A stretch of 64,000 nucleotides of DNA from Mycolicibacterium madagascariense. GTDB taxonomy: Bacteria; Actinomycetota; Actinomycetes; Mycobacteriales; Mycobacteriaceae. This document shows, in pieces, positions 48,416 to 57,846 of the stretch. The notes beneath the pieces are model-generated. The model saw only the letters and a program-made list of their open reading frames with translations. It searched no databases and had not been told where the DNA came from. Position 1 is the first letter of the stretch; each line of letters begins with the position of its first letter. Location: the NCBI RefSeq assembly GCF_010729665.1, contig NZ_AP022610.1, forward strand, positions 2,852,001 to 2,916,000, given 5' to 3'. The position numbers and the translations under genes were made by a program.

Positions 48416-48430
48416 TGTAGTTTTGCTACA
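48416..48430. promoter_or_regulatory. Possible LysR box in the exporter-regulator gap
   Basis: TGTAG-TTTTG-CTACA (48416-48430) is a 15-base inverted repeat with the T-N11-A form of LysR sites. Its last base is the A of the regulator's ATG, which would suit autorepression. Confidence 0.45.
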
Positions 48431-49341
48431 TGGATGCCTCGCGGCTGCGCCTGTTGCGCGAACTGGCCGAGCGCGGCACGGTCCATGCCGCCGCCGACGC
48501 GATGTCGCTCACGCCCTCGGCGGTGTCCCAGCAGCTCAAGATCCTGCAACGCGAGGCAGGCGTGCCGCTCCTGGAACCCGCCGGGCGCCGGTTGCGGCTC
48601 ACCGACGCCGGCCGGGTGCTGGTCGCGCGGGCCGACGAGGTGCTCGCCGCACTGGACCGCGCGCAGGCGGACATGGACGCACTGCGCACCACACCGCTCG
48701 GGGTCGTGCGGGTCGCCATGTTCCCCTCCGGCGCGGCAATGTTGTTGGCAGCGCTCATCACTCGAGCCGCGGCCGTCGGCGTCGACGTGCTCGGGCGCGA
48801 CGTCGACCTGCCCGCGGCGAGTGCGCCGGCCCAGCTCGCGGACTTCGACGTCGTCGTCGTCCATCGAGACGAGCGTGACGCCGCGCCGTGGGGTCCTCGC
48901 ATCGACTCCACCCCGCTGCTCCGGGAACCGCTGGAAGTCGTGCTGCCGCCCCGTCATCGGCTGGCGCGGCGCACCCGGGTGCCCCTCGCCGAACTCGCCG
49001 ACGAACCGTGGATCAGCGTCGAGGGCGGTCTGATGGTCGACGACGTGTTGCGCTCGCTGGCCACCATCTCGGGGGTGCAACCGCGAGTCGTGCAGCGCGT
49101 CAACGACTTTCGGGTGACCGAGGAACTGGTCATGGCGGGTGTGGGCGTGGCGCTGATGCCGCGCTACGTGCTCGCGACGCGGGCTTTGGTCCGCCGACCC
49201 CTCGAGGGAATCCGCGTCGCCCGTCGCATCGAAGCCGTCACCCGGGCCGGCGCGACCGCGCGACCCGCCGTCGGCGCAGTCGTCGACGTGCTCGCGACGG
49301 TGGCGCAGGAGATCGTCACCGCGAACACCCGGCCGGAATGA
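48430..49341 (+). CDS. LysR-family regulator
   Basis: The N-terminal winged helix-turn-helix is clear (LRLLRELAERGTVHAAADAMSLTPSAVSQQLKILQREAGVPLLE), followed by an effector-binding domain with PLEVVLPPRHRL and a C-terminal segment VMAGVGVALMPRYV. At 303 residues the length is normal. It is transcribed away from the EamA exporter gene with a 141-base gap, so it most likely controls that gene and itself. The inducer cannot be told from sequence. Confidence 0.9.
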   Translation: MDASRLRLLRELAERGTVHAAADAMSLTPSAVSQQLKILQREAGVPLLEPAGRRLRLTDAGRVLVARADEVLAALDRAQADMDALRTTPLGVVRVAMFPSGAAMLLAALITRAAAVGVDVLGRDVDLPAASAPAQLADFDVVVVHRDERDAAPWGPRIDSTPLLREPLEVVLPPRHRLARRTRVPLAELADEPWISVEGGLMVDDVLRSLATISGVQPRVVQRVNDFRVTEELVMAGVGVALMPRYVLATRALVRRPLEGIRVARRIEAVTRAGATARPAVGAVVDVLATVAQEIVTANTRPE

Positions 49342-49355
49342 GCGCGCGGGGCGGC

Positions 49356-50054
49356 TCAGCAGCTCAGTCGCCGACCGATGCCGGCGGGCGGGGACACCGT
49401 CTGGAGGCAGCCGAATCCCGTGACACCGGAAGCGTTCATCGCTACCGCCGACTGGTGGGCGTAGTCGACGCAGAACAGCCCGGCGACGGCATCGGCCCGG
49501 CACCGGTAGTCGCCGAACGCCAACGTCCGGCCCGCGGGCAACTCCGCGCCCGTGCCGTTGCCGAACGGCCCGGGATCACCGTGCACCGACCCGACGTCGA
49601 CGGTGGTTCCCGGGAAGTCGACCCAGTTGCCCTTCCATTCGCCTTCGGCGTCGGCGGGGCGCGGTGGCGGGTTGGTGAGCTTGAGCAGGCAGGCGAGCGC
49701 ACCGTCCTGGTACTGGTTTGTGACGCAGTTCGCGGCCGTCCCCGCCGTCGTGAAGGCGACGCCGTCCCCGAGCGACGTGGCTTCGCCGTCCCTGGTCATC
49801 GTGTGGAAGCCGGCGGGATCGGCGGGTGTGCCCGCCTCGATCCACGCGATGACGGCGGCGATGCCGGCCCCTGCGGCGGGCGCCGCGGTCGGCGCCGGCT
49901 TCGGCGAGGTCGACGTCGGAGAACCGGTGGGCGCCGAACTGGTCGGCGCGCTCGACGTGGGCGATGACGTGGGCGACGACACGGGCGATCCGACCGTGCC
50001 GCTCGAACAGGCCGCCACCAGCGCCGACGCGGCGATGACCGGGACGAGTCGCAT
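49356..50054 (-). CDS. LppI-like lipoprotein
   Basis: The signal peptide ends in the lipobox LVAAC, so the protein is probably lipid-anchored. A Ser/Thr/Pro-rich linker follows, then a domain with several cysteines: NCVTNQYQDGALACLLKLTNPPP, EWKGNWVDFPGTTVDVGSVHGDPGPF, RCRADAVAGLFCVDYAHQSA. This pattern resembles LppI (Rv2046) as I remember it, and the next gene resembles LipT (Rv2045c), its neighbour in M. tuberculosis, which supports the call. The length is 232 residues from the ATG at 50054. The function is unknown. Confidence 0.78.
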   Translation of the reverse strand: MRLVPVIAASALVAACSSGTVGSPVSSPTSSPTSSAPTSSAPTGSPTSTSPKPAPTAAPAAGAGIAAVIAWIEAGTPADPAGFHTMTRDGEATSLGDGVAFTTAGTAANCVTNQYQDGALACLLKLTNPPPRPADAEGEWKGNWVDFPGTTVDVGSVHGDPGPFGNGTGAELPAGRTLAFGDYRCRADAVAGLFCVDYAHQSAVAMNASGVTGFGCLQTVSPPAGIGRRLSC

Positions 50055-50120
50055 GGGCACCAGGTTAGCGGGCGGCCCGTCCGCCGCGTCTTCCGCGGCC
50101 GGGTTCGCTAACGTCGGGTG

Positions 50121-51632
50121 ATGCACGAACGCACCATTCGCGTCACCATCGACAGCGGCGTCATCGAGGGGTTCACCTCCGACGGCGTGCACCGCTGGCG
50201 TTCGATTCCGTTTGCCAGCCCTCCGGTCGGTCCGCTGCGCCTGCGGGCGCCTCGACCCGTCGAGCCGTGGCCGGGCGTGCGCTACTGCCATGGGTACACC
50301 TACTGCGCGCCACAGGACCGCAAGTACACGATGACCGGCGTCGGCAAGTTCCAGCCGATGAGTGAGGACTGTCTGACCCTGAACGTGGTGGCCCCCGAGA
50401 CCGTCGGCGCGACCGACGGACCACTTCCGGTCATGTTCTTCATCCACGGCGGCGGCTACATCCTCGGCAGCTCGGCCACCCCGATCTACGACGGTGCCGC
50501 CCTGGCGCGGCGCGGCTGCGTCTACGTCTCGGTGAACTACCGCCTGGGTGCGCTCGGCTGCATGGACCTCTCCTCGCTGAGCACGCGCGAGCACCCGATC
50601 GAGGACAACCTGTTCCTCCGCGACCTGGTCATGGCATTGCGCTGGGTCAGGGACAACGCCGCGGTCTTCGGTGGCGATCCGGACAACGTCACCATCTTCG
50701 GCGAGAGCGCGGGCGCGCACGCCGTGGCGACGCTGCTCGCCACCCCGGCCGCCAAAGGGCTCTTCGCGCAAGCGATTTCGGAGAGTCCGGCCAGCGGCAT
50801 GGCGGGGCCGCCCGACGTCGCGGCAGCATTCGCCGACGACTTCGTCGAGGCCCTCGGGGTCGACCGGTCCGACGGCGCCGCGGCCGCGATGGCGGCGCGG
50901 CCCTCGGAGTTGGTCACCGCGCTGAATCGGGTGATGCGGCACGGCATGAAGGAGATGCGCGGCGCGTTCGTCGTCGGCCCGACCTACGACACCGAGTACC
51001 TGCCGACCGATCCGGTGCGGGCCATGGCGGACGGTACCGCCCACCGGGTGCCGCTGATCGTGGGCACCAACGCCGACGAGGGCCGGCTGTTCACCCGGTT
51101 CCTGCAGTTGCTGCCGATGACCGAGCCCGCCATCGACATGTTGCTCGCCGACTCCGACGTCGAGTCCCGCGAGCGGATCACGAAGGCCTACCCCGGCTAT
51201 CCCAGCCCCAGCGCGTGCGTGCGGCTCGGCGGCGACTTCGCGTTCGGGACCGCCGCGTGGCAGATCGCGTCCGCGCACGGCAGGCACGCCCCGACGTTCG
51301 TCTACCGCTACGACTACGCACCGCGCACGTTCCACTGGTCGGGTCTGGGTGCCACGCACGCCACCGAGCTGTTCGCGGTCTTCGACGTCTACCGCACGCG
51401 GTTCGGTTCGCTGATGACCGCGGCCGCCGACCGCCGCTCCGCCCGGCGGGTGAGCAACGACGTGCAGAACAGGTGGCGGGCATTCAGCCGTACGGGGGTT
51501 CCCGGCGACGGCTGGCCGGAGTACGGACGCGACCGGGCCGTCATGGTCTTCGACCGACGCTCGCGCGTGGAGTACGACCCCGACGCCGAGCGCAGAACGG
51601 CGTGGGAGGGTTTCACGCTCGCCACGCACTGA
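50121..51632 (+). CDS. lipT: Carboxylesterase, LipT type
   Basis: This is a type-B carboxylesterase of the alpha/beta hydrolase fold. The oxyanion segment is FFIHGGGYILGS, the nucleophile Ser is in IFGESAGAHAVATLL, and the catalytic Glu (ADEGRLF) and His (GATHATELFAVF) regions follow. The early EDCLTLNVVAPE motif is also typical. It has 503 residues from ATG 50121; a GTG at 50118 is in frame. No signal peptide is seen. It is divergent from the LppI-like gene and is followed 45 bases later by the amine oxidase gene, so a shared unit is possible. Confidence 0.87.
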   Translation: MHERTIRVTIDSGVIEGFTSDGVHRWRSIPFASPPVGPLRLRAPRPVEPWPGVRYCHGYTYCAPQDRKYTMTGVGKFQPMSEDCLTLNVVAPETVGATDGPLPVMFFIHGGGYILGSSATPIYDGAALARRGCVYVSVNYRLGALGCMDLSSLSTREHPIEDNLFLRDLVMALRWVRDNAAVFGGDPDNVTIFGESAGAHAVATLLATPAAKGLFAQAISESPASGMAGPPDVAAAFADDFVEALGVDRSDGAAAAMAARPSELVTALNRVMRHGMKEMRGAFVVGPTYDTEYLPTDPVRAMADGTAHRVPLIVGTNADEGRLFTRFLQLLPMTEPAIDMLLADSDVESRERITKAYPGYPSPSACVRLGGDFAFGTAAWQIASAHGRHAPTFVYRYDYAPRTFHWSGLGATHATELFAVFDVYRTRFGSLMTAAADRRSARRVSNDVQNRWRAFSRTGVPGDGWPEYGRDRAVMVFDRRSRVEYDPDAERRTAWEGFTLATH

Positions 51633-51677
51633 GCCATTCTCGCTGCGGGGCCAGCAGCGATGTGATCCAGTGAAGGC

Positions 51678-53630
51678 GTGACGCACCCCCTGGATCCGCT
51701 CTCGGCCGACGAATTCCGCGCTGTCGCTGCACTGTTGCGGCGCGAGCGGCAGGTCAGTGCGACGCCGACGGCGACGTCCGAGCTCGGATGGCGGATCGCC
51801 TCCGTCGAACTCGTCGAGCCGAGCAAGGACGAACTCGCGGCGTTCGAGGCCGAGGGGACGGTGCCCGAGCGCCGCGCCAAGGCCATCTGCCTGAATCGCT
51901 CCGCCAACGCCACCTACCGCAGCGTGGTCGCGCTCGGCGCCGACCGCGTGGAGACCTTCGAGCACGTGCCCGGCGTGCAGGCCAACTTCACCGTCGACGA
52001 GTTCACCGAGTGCGACGAGATGTTGCGCGCCCATCCCGACGTCATCGCCGCGCTCGCCCGCCGCGGCATCACCGACCTCGCCAACGTCTTCATGGACACC
52101 TGGACCTTCGGGGCCGCGGTCGCGCCGCCGGAATACCGCGATCGCAGACTGGGCTGGTCGGACACCTGGCGCAAGGAGGCCCCCGGCGCCAACCCGTATG
52201 CGCACCTGATCAGCGGACTGCACTGCATCGTCGATCTGAACACCATGGAGCTGCTGCGGGTCGAGGACGACGGCGGCGTCGAAACCCCAATTGTCATGGG
52301 CGAATACGTGCCCTCGCATGTTCCGGAGCGCATCCGCGCGGCGTCGACCCGCGAACCGCTCACGCCGCTGTTCGTCACCCAGCCCGACGGTCCGTCCTTC
52401 ACGCTCGACGGCAACCTCCTGCAATGGCAGAACTGGTCGCTGCGCATCGGCTTCAACTACCGGGAGGGCATGACGCTGCACACGGTGGGCTACCGCGATG
52501 GGGGCCGCGTCCGGTCGGTGGCGCACCGCATGTCGTTCGCCGAGATGATCGTGCCCTACCGCGACTCGTCGGTGGATCACTACCGCCGCACCGCGTTCGA
52601 CATCGGCGAGTGGGGTCTCGGCTTCATGACGACGTCACTCGAGCTGGGATGCGACTGCCTCGGCGAAATCCGTTATTTGGACGCCGTGATCCACGACAGC
52701 GCGGGGGAGCCGATCACCATCGTCAACGCGATCTGCATCCACGAGGAGGACGGCGCCGTGCTGTGGAAGCACGTCGACCACGATGCGGGCGCCGAGGTGC
52801 GGCGCATGCGCCGCCTCACCATCTCGTTCCACGTGACGGTCGCGAACTACGAGTACCTCGTCTACTGGCGGCTCTACCAGGACGGCAACATCGAATGCGA
52901 GGTCAGGGCCACCGGCATCATGGTCACCACGCCGTTGGCACCGGGCGCCCCGCACCCCAACGGCACGCTCGTCGACGAGCGGACGTATGCGCCCTTCCAT
53001 CAACACTTCCTGGTCGCGCGCCTCGACATGGACGTCGACGGCAGGGACAACACGGTCGTCATGTCGGAGTCCTACGCCGAGCCGATGGGACCCCAGAATC
53101 CGTACGGCCTCTCGGTGGTCACCAGGAACGTTCCGCTGCGCACCGAGAGCGAGGGCAAGCAGGACGTCGACTTCAGCACCCAGCGTGGGTGGAAGGTGGT
53201 CAACACCAACGTCGTCAACGGTCTGGGCACCCATCCCGCCTACAAGCTGGTGCCCGGCGGTGCCATCCCGCCGATGTTCGATCCGGAGTCACCAGTGCTC
53301 AAGCGCGCCAACGTCATTGGTCACACCCTGTGGGTCACGCCGAACTCGGCCGCCGAACGTTGGCCGGCGGGGGAATTCGTGAACCAGTCGGAGAGCGACA
53401 CGGGTCTCGGGCAGTGGACCACCGCGAACCGGTCCATCGACGACACCGACGTCGTGCTCTGGTACGTCTTCGGGCTGCATCACATCACCCGCCCGGAGGA
53501 CTGGCCCGTGATGCCGGTCGACGTCGTGTCGTTCTGGCTCAAGCCCTTTGGCTTCTTCGACCGCAACCCGGCCCTCGACGTGCCCCCCACCGTCTCGGAC
53601 GTCTGCCACGCCGAGAGTCGACCCTCGTGA
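51678..53630 (+). CDS. Copper-containing primary amine oxidase
   Basis: The enzyme oxidises primary amines to aldehydes with release of ammonia and hydrogen peroxide, using copper and a self-made topaquinone cofactor. The cofactor tyrosine is Tyr391 in VANYEYLVYW. The catalytic base is Asp308 (FDIGEWG), and the copper ligands are His441, His443 (HQHFLVARLDMDVDG) and His602 (HITRPEDWPVMPVD). These align with Arthrobacter enzyme residues 382, 298, 431, 433 and 592. At 650 residues it is full length, without a signal peptide, so it should be cytoplasmic. The GTG start is 45 bases behind lipT, and the stop overlaps the next start (GTGA). Confidence 0.94.
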   Translation: MTHPLDPLSADEFRAVAALLRRERQVSATPTATSELGWRIASVELVEPSKDELAAFEAEGTVPERRAKAICLNRSANATYRSVVALGADRVETFEHVPGVQANFTVDEFTECDEMLRAHPDVIAALARRGITDLANVFMDTWTFGAAVAPPEYRDRRLGWSDTWRKEAPGANPYAHLISGLHCIVDLNTMELLRVEDDGGVETPIVMGEYVPSHVPERIRAASTREPLTPLFVTQPDGPSFTLDGNLLQWQNWSLRIGFNYREGMTLHTVGYRDGGRVRSVAHRMSFAEMIVPYRDSSVDHYRRTAFDIGEWGLGFMTTSLELGCDCLGEIRYLDAVIHDSAGEPITIVNAICIHEEDGAVLWKHVDHDAGAEVRRMRRLTISFHVTVANYEYLVYWRLYQDGNIECEVRATGIMVTTPLAPGAPHPNGTLVDERTYAPFHQHFLVARLDMDVDGRDNTVVMSESYAEPMGPQNPYGLSVVTRNVPLRTESEGKQDVDFSTQRGWKVVNTNVVNGLGTHPAYKLVPGGAIPPMFDPESPVLKRANVIGHTLWVTPNSAAERWPAGEFVNQSESDTGLGQWTTANRSIDDTDVVLWYVFGLHHITRPEDWPVMPVDVVSFWLKPFGFFDRNPALDVPPTVSDVCHAESRPS

Positions 53631-55612
53631 ACCCGCCCCTCGTGCAGCGCCCCGACGACCTCACCACGGAGTGGCTGACCGAGGCGCTCGGTGCGGGCCG
53701 CGTCGGCGCGTTCTCGACCGAACGCATCGGCACCGGGCAGATGAGCGAGTGCTACCGCGTCGCGCTGACCTACGCCGACGGCGAGCACGGGCCCGCGTCG
53801 GTCGTCCTCAAGGTCGCCGCGGCCGATGCGAGCAGCAGGCAGACCGGGCTGGCGATGGGCCTCTACGAGCGCGAGGTCCGGTTCTACACCGACGTCGCAC
53901 CCACACTGGACGGGCCGCTCTCACCGTGCCACCACGCCGCCTACGATCCGGCCACCGGCGCGTTCGATCTGCTGCTGGGCGACGCCGCGCCCGCCGCCGT
54001 CGGCGACGAGATCGCCGGGGCCTCGATCGCCCAGGCGACGCTGGCGCTGACCCAGCTCGGCCGCGTGCACGGGCCGCTGCTCGGCAATGCCGCGCTGGCG
54101 GGCGCCGACTGGCTCAACCGCGAATCCCCGCTCAGTCAGGGCCTCTTCGCGGCCCTCCATGTCGGGTTCAGTGAGCGCTACGGAGACGCCATCGCCCCCG
54201 AACACCGCGACGTGTGCGAACGGCTGGTCGCGTCGTTCGACGCCTACGGCCTCGCCCAGGCGGCCGACGGACGACCGCAGGGACTGGTGCACGGCGACTA
54301 CCGCTTGGACAACCTGCTCTTCGGCGAGGACGGCGCCGACCGCCCGCTGACGGTCGTGGACTGGCAGACCGTGACGTGGGGACCTGCGCTCACCGACGTG
54401 GCCTACTTCCTCGGCTGCGCACTGCCCGTCGAGCAGCGCCGCGCGCACGGCGACGAGCTGCTGCGCGCGTACCACGACGCCCTCGGCCCCGACGCCCCGC
54501 TCACCCTCGACGACGTCCGCGACGGCGTCCGCCACGCCAGCTTCTTCGGGGTGATGATGTCGATCGTCTCGCCCATGCTCGTGGAGCGCACCGAGCGTGG
54601 GGACCGGATGTTCATGACGATGATCGCCAGGCACTGCAGCCACGTCATCGACCTGGACGCGCTGTCGATCCTGCCGCCGCCCGCCACACCGGAACCGTTG
54701 CGGCCCAACGTAGTCGACGAAGGCCCGCACGAGCCGACCGATGAGGCGCTGTGGAGCGAGAGCTGGTACTTCGACTTCGCCGACCCCGGCCAGAACGTCG
54801 GCGGCTGGCTGCGCCTCGGGCTGCTCCCCAATCAGGGACGTGCCTGGATCAACGCCCTCCTGTGCGGGCCCGGCCTGCCCACCGTCGCCGTGCTGGACTT
54901 CGCCGCGCCCCTGCCGACCGATCACACCCGCGTCCGCACCGACGAGGTCGACCTGCGGCTCGACGCCACCGCGCCGCTGCAGTCCTACCGGGTGTCGCTG
55001 CGTGGCCGCGGGCTGGCCTACGACGATCCGGCGGGCCTGCTGCACGGCGCGCCCGGCCGGCCCGTCGACCTGGAGCTGGACCTGGTGTGGACCACCGCGG
55101 GGGTCCCGTATCGGTACCGCCTGTCGACGCGGTACGAGATCCCGTGCACGGTGTCGGGCACGGTGACCACCGACGGCCATGCGTTCGCCCTGACCGACGT
55201 CGCAGGCCAGCGCGATCACTCCTGGGCGGCGCGGGACTGGTGGGGGATGGACTGGGTCTGGAGCGCACTGCATCTCGACGACGGCACCCACGTCCACGGC
55301 CTCGATCTGCGCATCCCCGGTGCGCCCCGGATGGCGGCGGGCTACGTCCAGCGCGACGGGCAGCTGGTGGAGCTGCAGACCGTCGTCGCGACGGAGACCT
55401 TCGGCGCCGACGGGCTGCCGCTCGCCACCACGCTCGACCTCGAGCCGGGCGGCCTCACCGCGACCATCGACGTGCGCGGGCACGCCCCCGTGCTGCTGTC
55501 GTCGGACGACGGTAGGGTCAGCAGCTTTCCGCGCGCCTGGGCCACGGTGACCACGACCGACGGCCGCACCGGCGTCGGCTGGATCGAATGGAACCGCAAT
55601 GGCGCGACCTGA
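53627..55612 (+). CDS. APH-like kinase fused to a DUF7064/7065-type lipocalin-like domain
   Basis: Residues 1 to about 345 are an aminoglycoside/choline-kinase-like phosphotransferase. ATP-site sequence is SVVLKVAA, the catalytic loop is HGDYRLDNLLF (residues 222-232) and the metal-binding Asp is in VVDWQTVTWG. Residues about 370-661 form a beta-rich domain starting SWYFDFADPGQNVGGWLRLGLLPNQG and containing QRDHSWAARDWWGMDWVW, like tocopherol-cyclase/CrtC-type barrels. Small amphiphilic substrates are likely. The GTG overlaps the amine oxidase stop, so both are made together. The substrate is unknown. Confidence 0.82.
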   Translation: MNPPLVQRPDDLTTEWLTEALGAGRVGAFSTERIGTGQMSECYRVALTYADGEHGPASVVLKVAAADASSRQTGLAMGLYEREVRFYTDVAPTLDGPLSPCHHAAYDPATGAFDLLLGDAAPAAVGDEIAGASIAQATLALTQLGRVHGPLLGNAALAGADWLNRESPLSQGLFAALHVGFSERYGDAIAPEHRDVCERLVASFDAYGLAQAADGRPQGLVHGDYRLDNLLFGEDGADRPLTVVDWQTVTWGPALTDVAYFLGCALPVEQRRAHGDELLRAYHDALGPDAPLTLDDVRDGVRHASFFGVMMSIVSPMLVERTERGDRMFMTMIARHCSHVIDLDALSILPPPATPEPLRPNVVDEGPHEPTDEALWSESWYFDFADPGQNVGGWLRLGLLPNQGRAWINALLCGPGLPTVAVLDFAAPLPTDHTRVRTDEVDLRLDATAPLQSYRVSLRGRGLAYDDPAGLLHGAPGRPVDLELDLVWTTAGVPYRYRLSTRYEIPCTVSGTVTTDGHAFALTDVAGQRDHSWAARDWWGMDWVWSALHLDDGTHVHGLDLRIPGAPRMAAGYVQRDGQLVELQTVVATETFGADGLPLATTLDLEPGGLTATIDVRGHAPVLLSSDDGRVSSFPRAWATVTTTDGRTGVGWIEWNRNGAT

Positions 55613-55618
55613 GCCGCG

Positions 55619-56506
55619 TCAGTCCAGATGAGCGCGGTCGTCGTCGAGGTCGTCGCGGCGTAGGCCCATCGGGGTCGCGGCGGGGACGTCGCCGCCGGCG
55701 ATCACGGCCCTGGTGATGGGCGTGAGCGTGGCGAAGAGCAGCTCGAGCTCGCGGTCGCTCAGGGCGTCGAACGCCGACAGCGACATCGCGTCGGTCGTGT
55801 CTTCGAGGTGCTGCTTGAACGCGCGGCCCGAATCCGTCAGTGCGCCACCGTCGTCGAGCAATCCCATGGCGGCGAGCCGCTGCGAGCACGAGCTCCACTC
55901 GGCGTCGTCGTACTGTCGGCTGCGCACGATGAAGTCCTTGGGCACGCGATCGGCCGCCGCATGCAGGACGTTGGATTCGCGGCCGCCGACGCCGTGGGCG
56001 ACGAGGACGGCGACGTGCGTGTCCCCGCGGTGTTCGCGAAGCAGGGTGGCAGCGTGCCAGAGTCGCGCGACGGGCTCGTCGGGCCAGGGCAGGGCGCGGT
56101 TCGCCGCGTAGAGCGCCCGCCCGTCGAGCGGCGCCGCGGCGGCCGCCTTGCCGAGCAGGTCGGCGGCCGTGCGCACGGCGTCGTCGTCGGTCACCCCACA
56201 ACGACGCAGCGCAGCTACCGCGGCCGACTCGCGCGCCCGCAGCGCGGCGGCCGGGCCGGCATGCTCCCACGCGTCGGGCAGGGCCCTGGCGACGTGGCCG
56301 GGCGCGAAGTTGTAGAAGAGCGCGGCGACGACATCGGCCCCCACCGTGCCGAGCGGGGCGGCGCGACCGCCGAAGTAGCCCATCCAGTAGCCCCGAAATC
56401 CCAACTCGTCGAACGCCTGACGCGATTCCGGTGCGAAGTAGGTGAGCGCGTGTACGGGTTCGAACCGGTCGAACAATCGGCGAGCCGTCGTCGGTGTCCT
56501 GCTCAT
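55619..56506 (-). CDS. SCO6745-family protein
   Basis: This 295-residue protein is of unknown biochemical function. Characteristic sequence includes FEPVHALTYFAPESRQAFDELGFRGYWMGYFGGRAAPLG, ALFYNFAPGHVARALPDAW, LWHAATLLREHRGD and the C-terminal GGALTDSGRAFKQHLEDTTD, which reads like a winged-helix segment. The family is common in actinobacteria. It ends six bases from the convergent kinase fusion and starts inside the end of the GntR regulator gene (4-base overlap), so it is probably co-expressed with that regulator. Confidence 0.8.
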   Translation of the reverse strand: MSRTPTTARRLFDRFEPVHALTYFAPESRQAFDELGFRGYWMGYFGGRAAPLGTVGADVVAALFYNFAPGHVARALPDAWEHAGPAAALRARESAAVAALRRCGVTDDDAVRTAADLLGKAAAAAPLDGRALYAANRALPWPDEPVARLWHAATLLREHRGDTHVAVLVAHGVGGRESNVLHAAADRVPKDFIVRSRQYDDAEWSSCSQRLAAMGLLDDGGALTDSGRAFKQHLEDTTDAMSLSAFDALSDRELELLFATLTPITRAVIAGGDVPAATPMGLRRDDLDDDRAHLD

Positions 56507-57225
56507 CGTGCCTCCTCCGTCGAACTGACGTCGCTGACCGCTTCGTCGATGATGGCCCGCATCGCGCGCTCCGCCGCCTCCTCGTCCCGCAGCCGGATGG
56601 CACGGGCGACCTCGTCGTGCAGGGCGATGGCCTCGGGATTCGGCGTCCGAGGCATCATGCCGTGGTGGGTGCGTCCGGTCAGCACCTCGGCCACGACGCC
56701 GTTGAGCGCGCGGAACATCTCATTACCGCTGGCCTCGAGAAGTGTTCGATGAAACACCTTGTCGGCCAACAGATATGACTCCAGATCACCCGCGCGTCCA
56801 TGCATCACCATGTCGGAGACCGCGGCCGCCATGATCCGGCACTGATGCGGATCGGCGCGACGGGCGGCCAGCGCGGCCGCCGCAGGCTCGAAACCCCGGC
56901 GCAGCTCGGACAGTGACATCAGTTGCGCGGCACGGTCACCGGATTCCATGCGCCACCGAATCACCCTGGGGTCGAACACGTTCCACCGGTCGACCGGTTG
57001 AATGGTGATGCCGACCCGGCGGCGCGAGGCGACCAGGCCCATCGATTCGAGCACCCGGACGGCTTCGCGTGCCACGCTGCGCGAGACGCCGTATTGCGCC
57101 CCGACGCGTTCGAGGTTGATCACCCCGCCCGCGGGCAACACCCCCGAGGCGATCTCGGCGCCCAGACCCATCAGGACGTTGTCGTGCAACGCGCTGACAG
57201 GCGAGGGCACGATCACGGCATACAT
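56503..57225 (-). CDS. GntR/FadR-family regulator
   Basis: The N-terminal winged helix (GLGAEIASGVLPAGGVINLERVGAQYGVSRSVAREAVRVLESMGLV) is followed by an all-helical FadR-type FCD domain with metal-site histidines (DKVFHRTLLEASGN, IALHDEVARAI). ATG 57225 (MYAVIVPSPVSALHDNVL) is preferred; the frame is open to an ATG at 57273. It is divergent from gluconate kinase and permease and therefore a good candidate repressor of gluconate use. CTTGTC at 57226 and GACAAG at 57255 are inverted half-sites in the gap. Confidence 0.87.
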   Translation of the reverse strand: MYAVIVPSPVSALHDNVLMGLGAEIASGVLPAGGVINLERVGAQYGVSRSVAREAVRVLESMGLVASRRRVGITIQPVDRWNVFDPRVIRWRMESGDRAAQLMSLSELRRGFEPAAAALAARRADPHQCRIMAAAVSDMVMHGRAGDLESYLLADKVFHRTLLEASGNEMFRALNGVVAEVLTGRTHHGMMPRTPNPEAIALHDEVARAIRLRDEEAAERAMRAIIDEAVSDVSSTEEAR

Positions 57226-57345
57226 CTTGTCATAGCGTCCACTGGCGGGAGTAAGACAAGCTTTTTCCGCCATTCGATTGCAATAATCAGATCATTACGG
57301 CACGCTGTGTGATGCCAAACACGAGCAATGGGGGAGGGTCGGGCA

Positions 57346-57846
57346 GTGGCGTCACCGATCGTGGTCATGGGCGTCTCGGGTTCGGGGAAGTCGACCGTCG
57401 GGGCAGCGCTCGCCCAACGCTTGCGCGTCCCGTTCGCGGACGCCGACGACCTGCACCCCGCCGCGAACATCGCGAAGATGACGGCGGGCCATGCGCTCAC
57501 CGACGAGGACCGCCGACCGTGGCTCGACGTGATCGGCCGCTGGCTCGCCGACCATCGCGAGGGCGGCGTCATGAGCTGCTCGGCGCTCAAGCGCGCCTAC
57601 CGTGACCAATTGCGCTCGCACTGTCCCGACGTGGTCTTCCTGCACCTGGCGGGCACCCCGGAGGTGATCGGCCGCAGGCAGGCGAGCCGGCCCGGCCACT
57701 TCATGCCCCCGTCGCTGCTGGCCTCGCAGTTCCAGACACTGGAACCCCTCGACGACGACGAGGCCGGCGTCGCCATCGACGTCGATCAGGGCATCGACTC
57801 CATCATCGAGGAATACCTCGCACGCACCGGGCAGGAATCGTCGTGA
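57346..57846 (+). CDS. gntK: Gluconokinase
   Basis: GntK phosphorylates gluconate to 6-phosphogluconate, feeding the pentose phosphate pathway. Walker A is GVSGSGKST, followed by FADADDLHPAANIAKMTAGHALTDEDRRPWL and CSALKRAYRD, then HFMPPSLLASQFQTLEPL, all characteristic of the GntK family. It has 166 residues. The GTG at 57346 is preferred over the ATG at 57328 because a strong purine-rich site (57330-57338) lies at proper distance before the GTG but overlaps the ATG. The stop overlaps the permease start. Confidence 0.93.
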   Translation: MASPIVVMGVSGSGKSTVGAALAQRLRVPFADADDLHPAANIAKMTAGHALTDEDRRPWLDVIGRWLADHREGGVMSCSALKRAYRDQLRSHCPDVVFLHLAGTPEVIGRRQASRPGHFMPPSLLASQFQTLEPLDDDEAGVAIDVDQGIDSIIEEYLARTGQESS

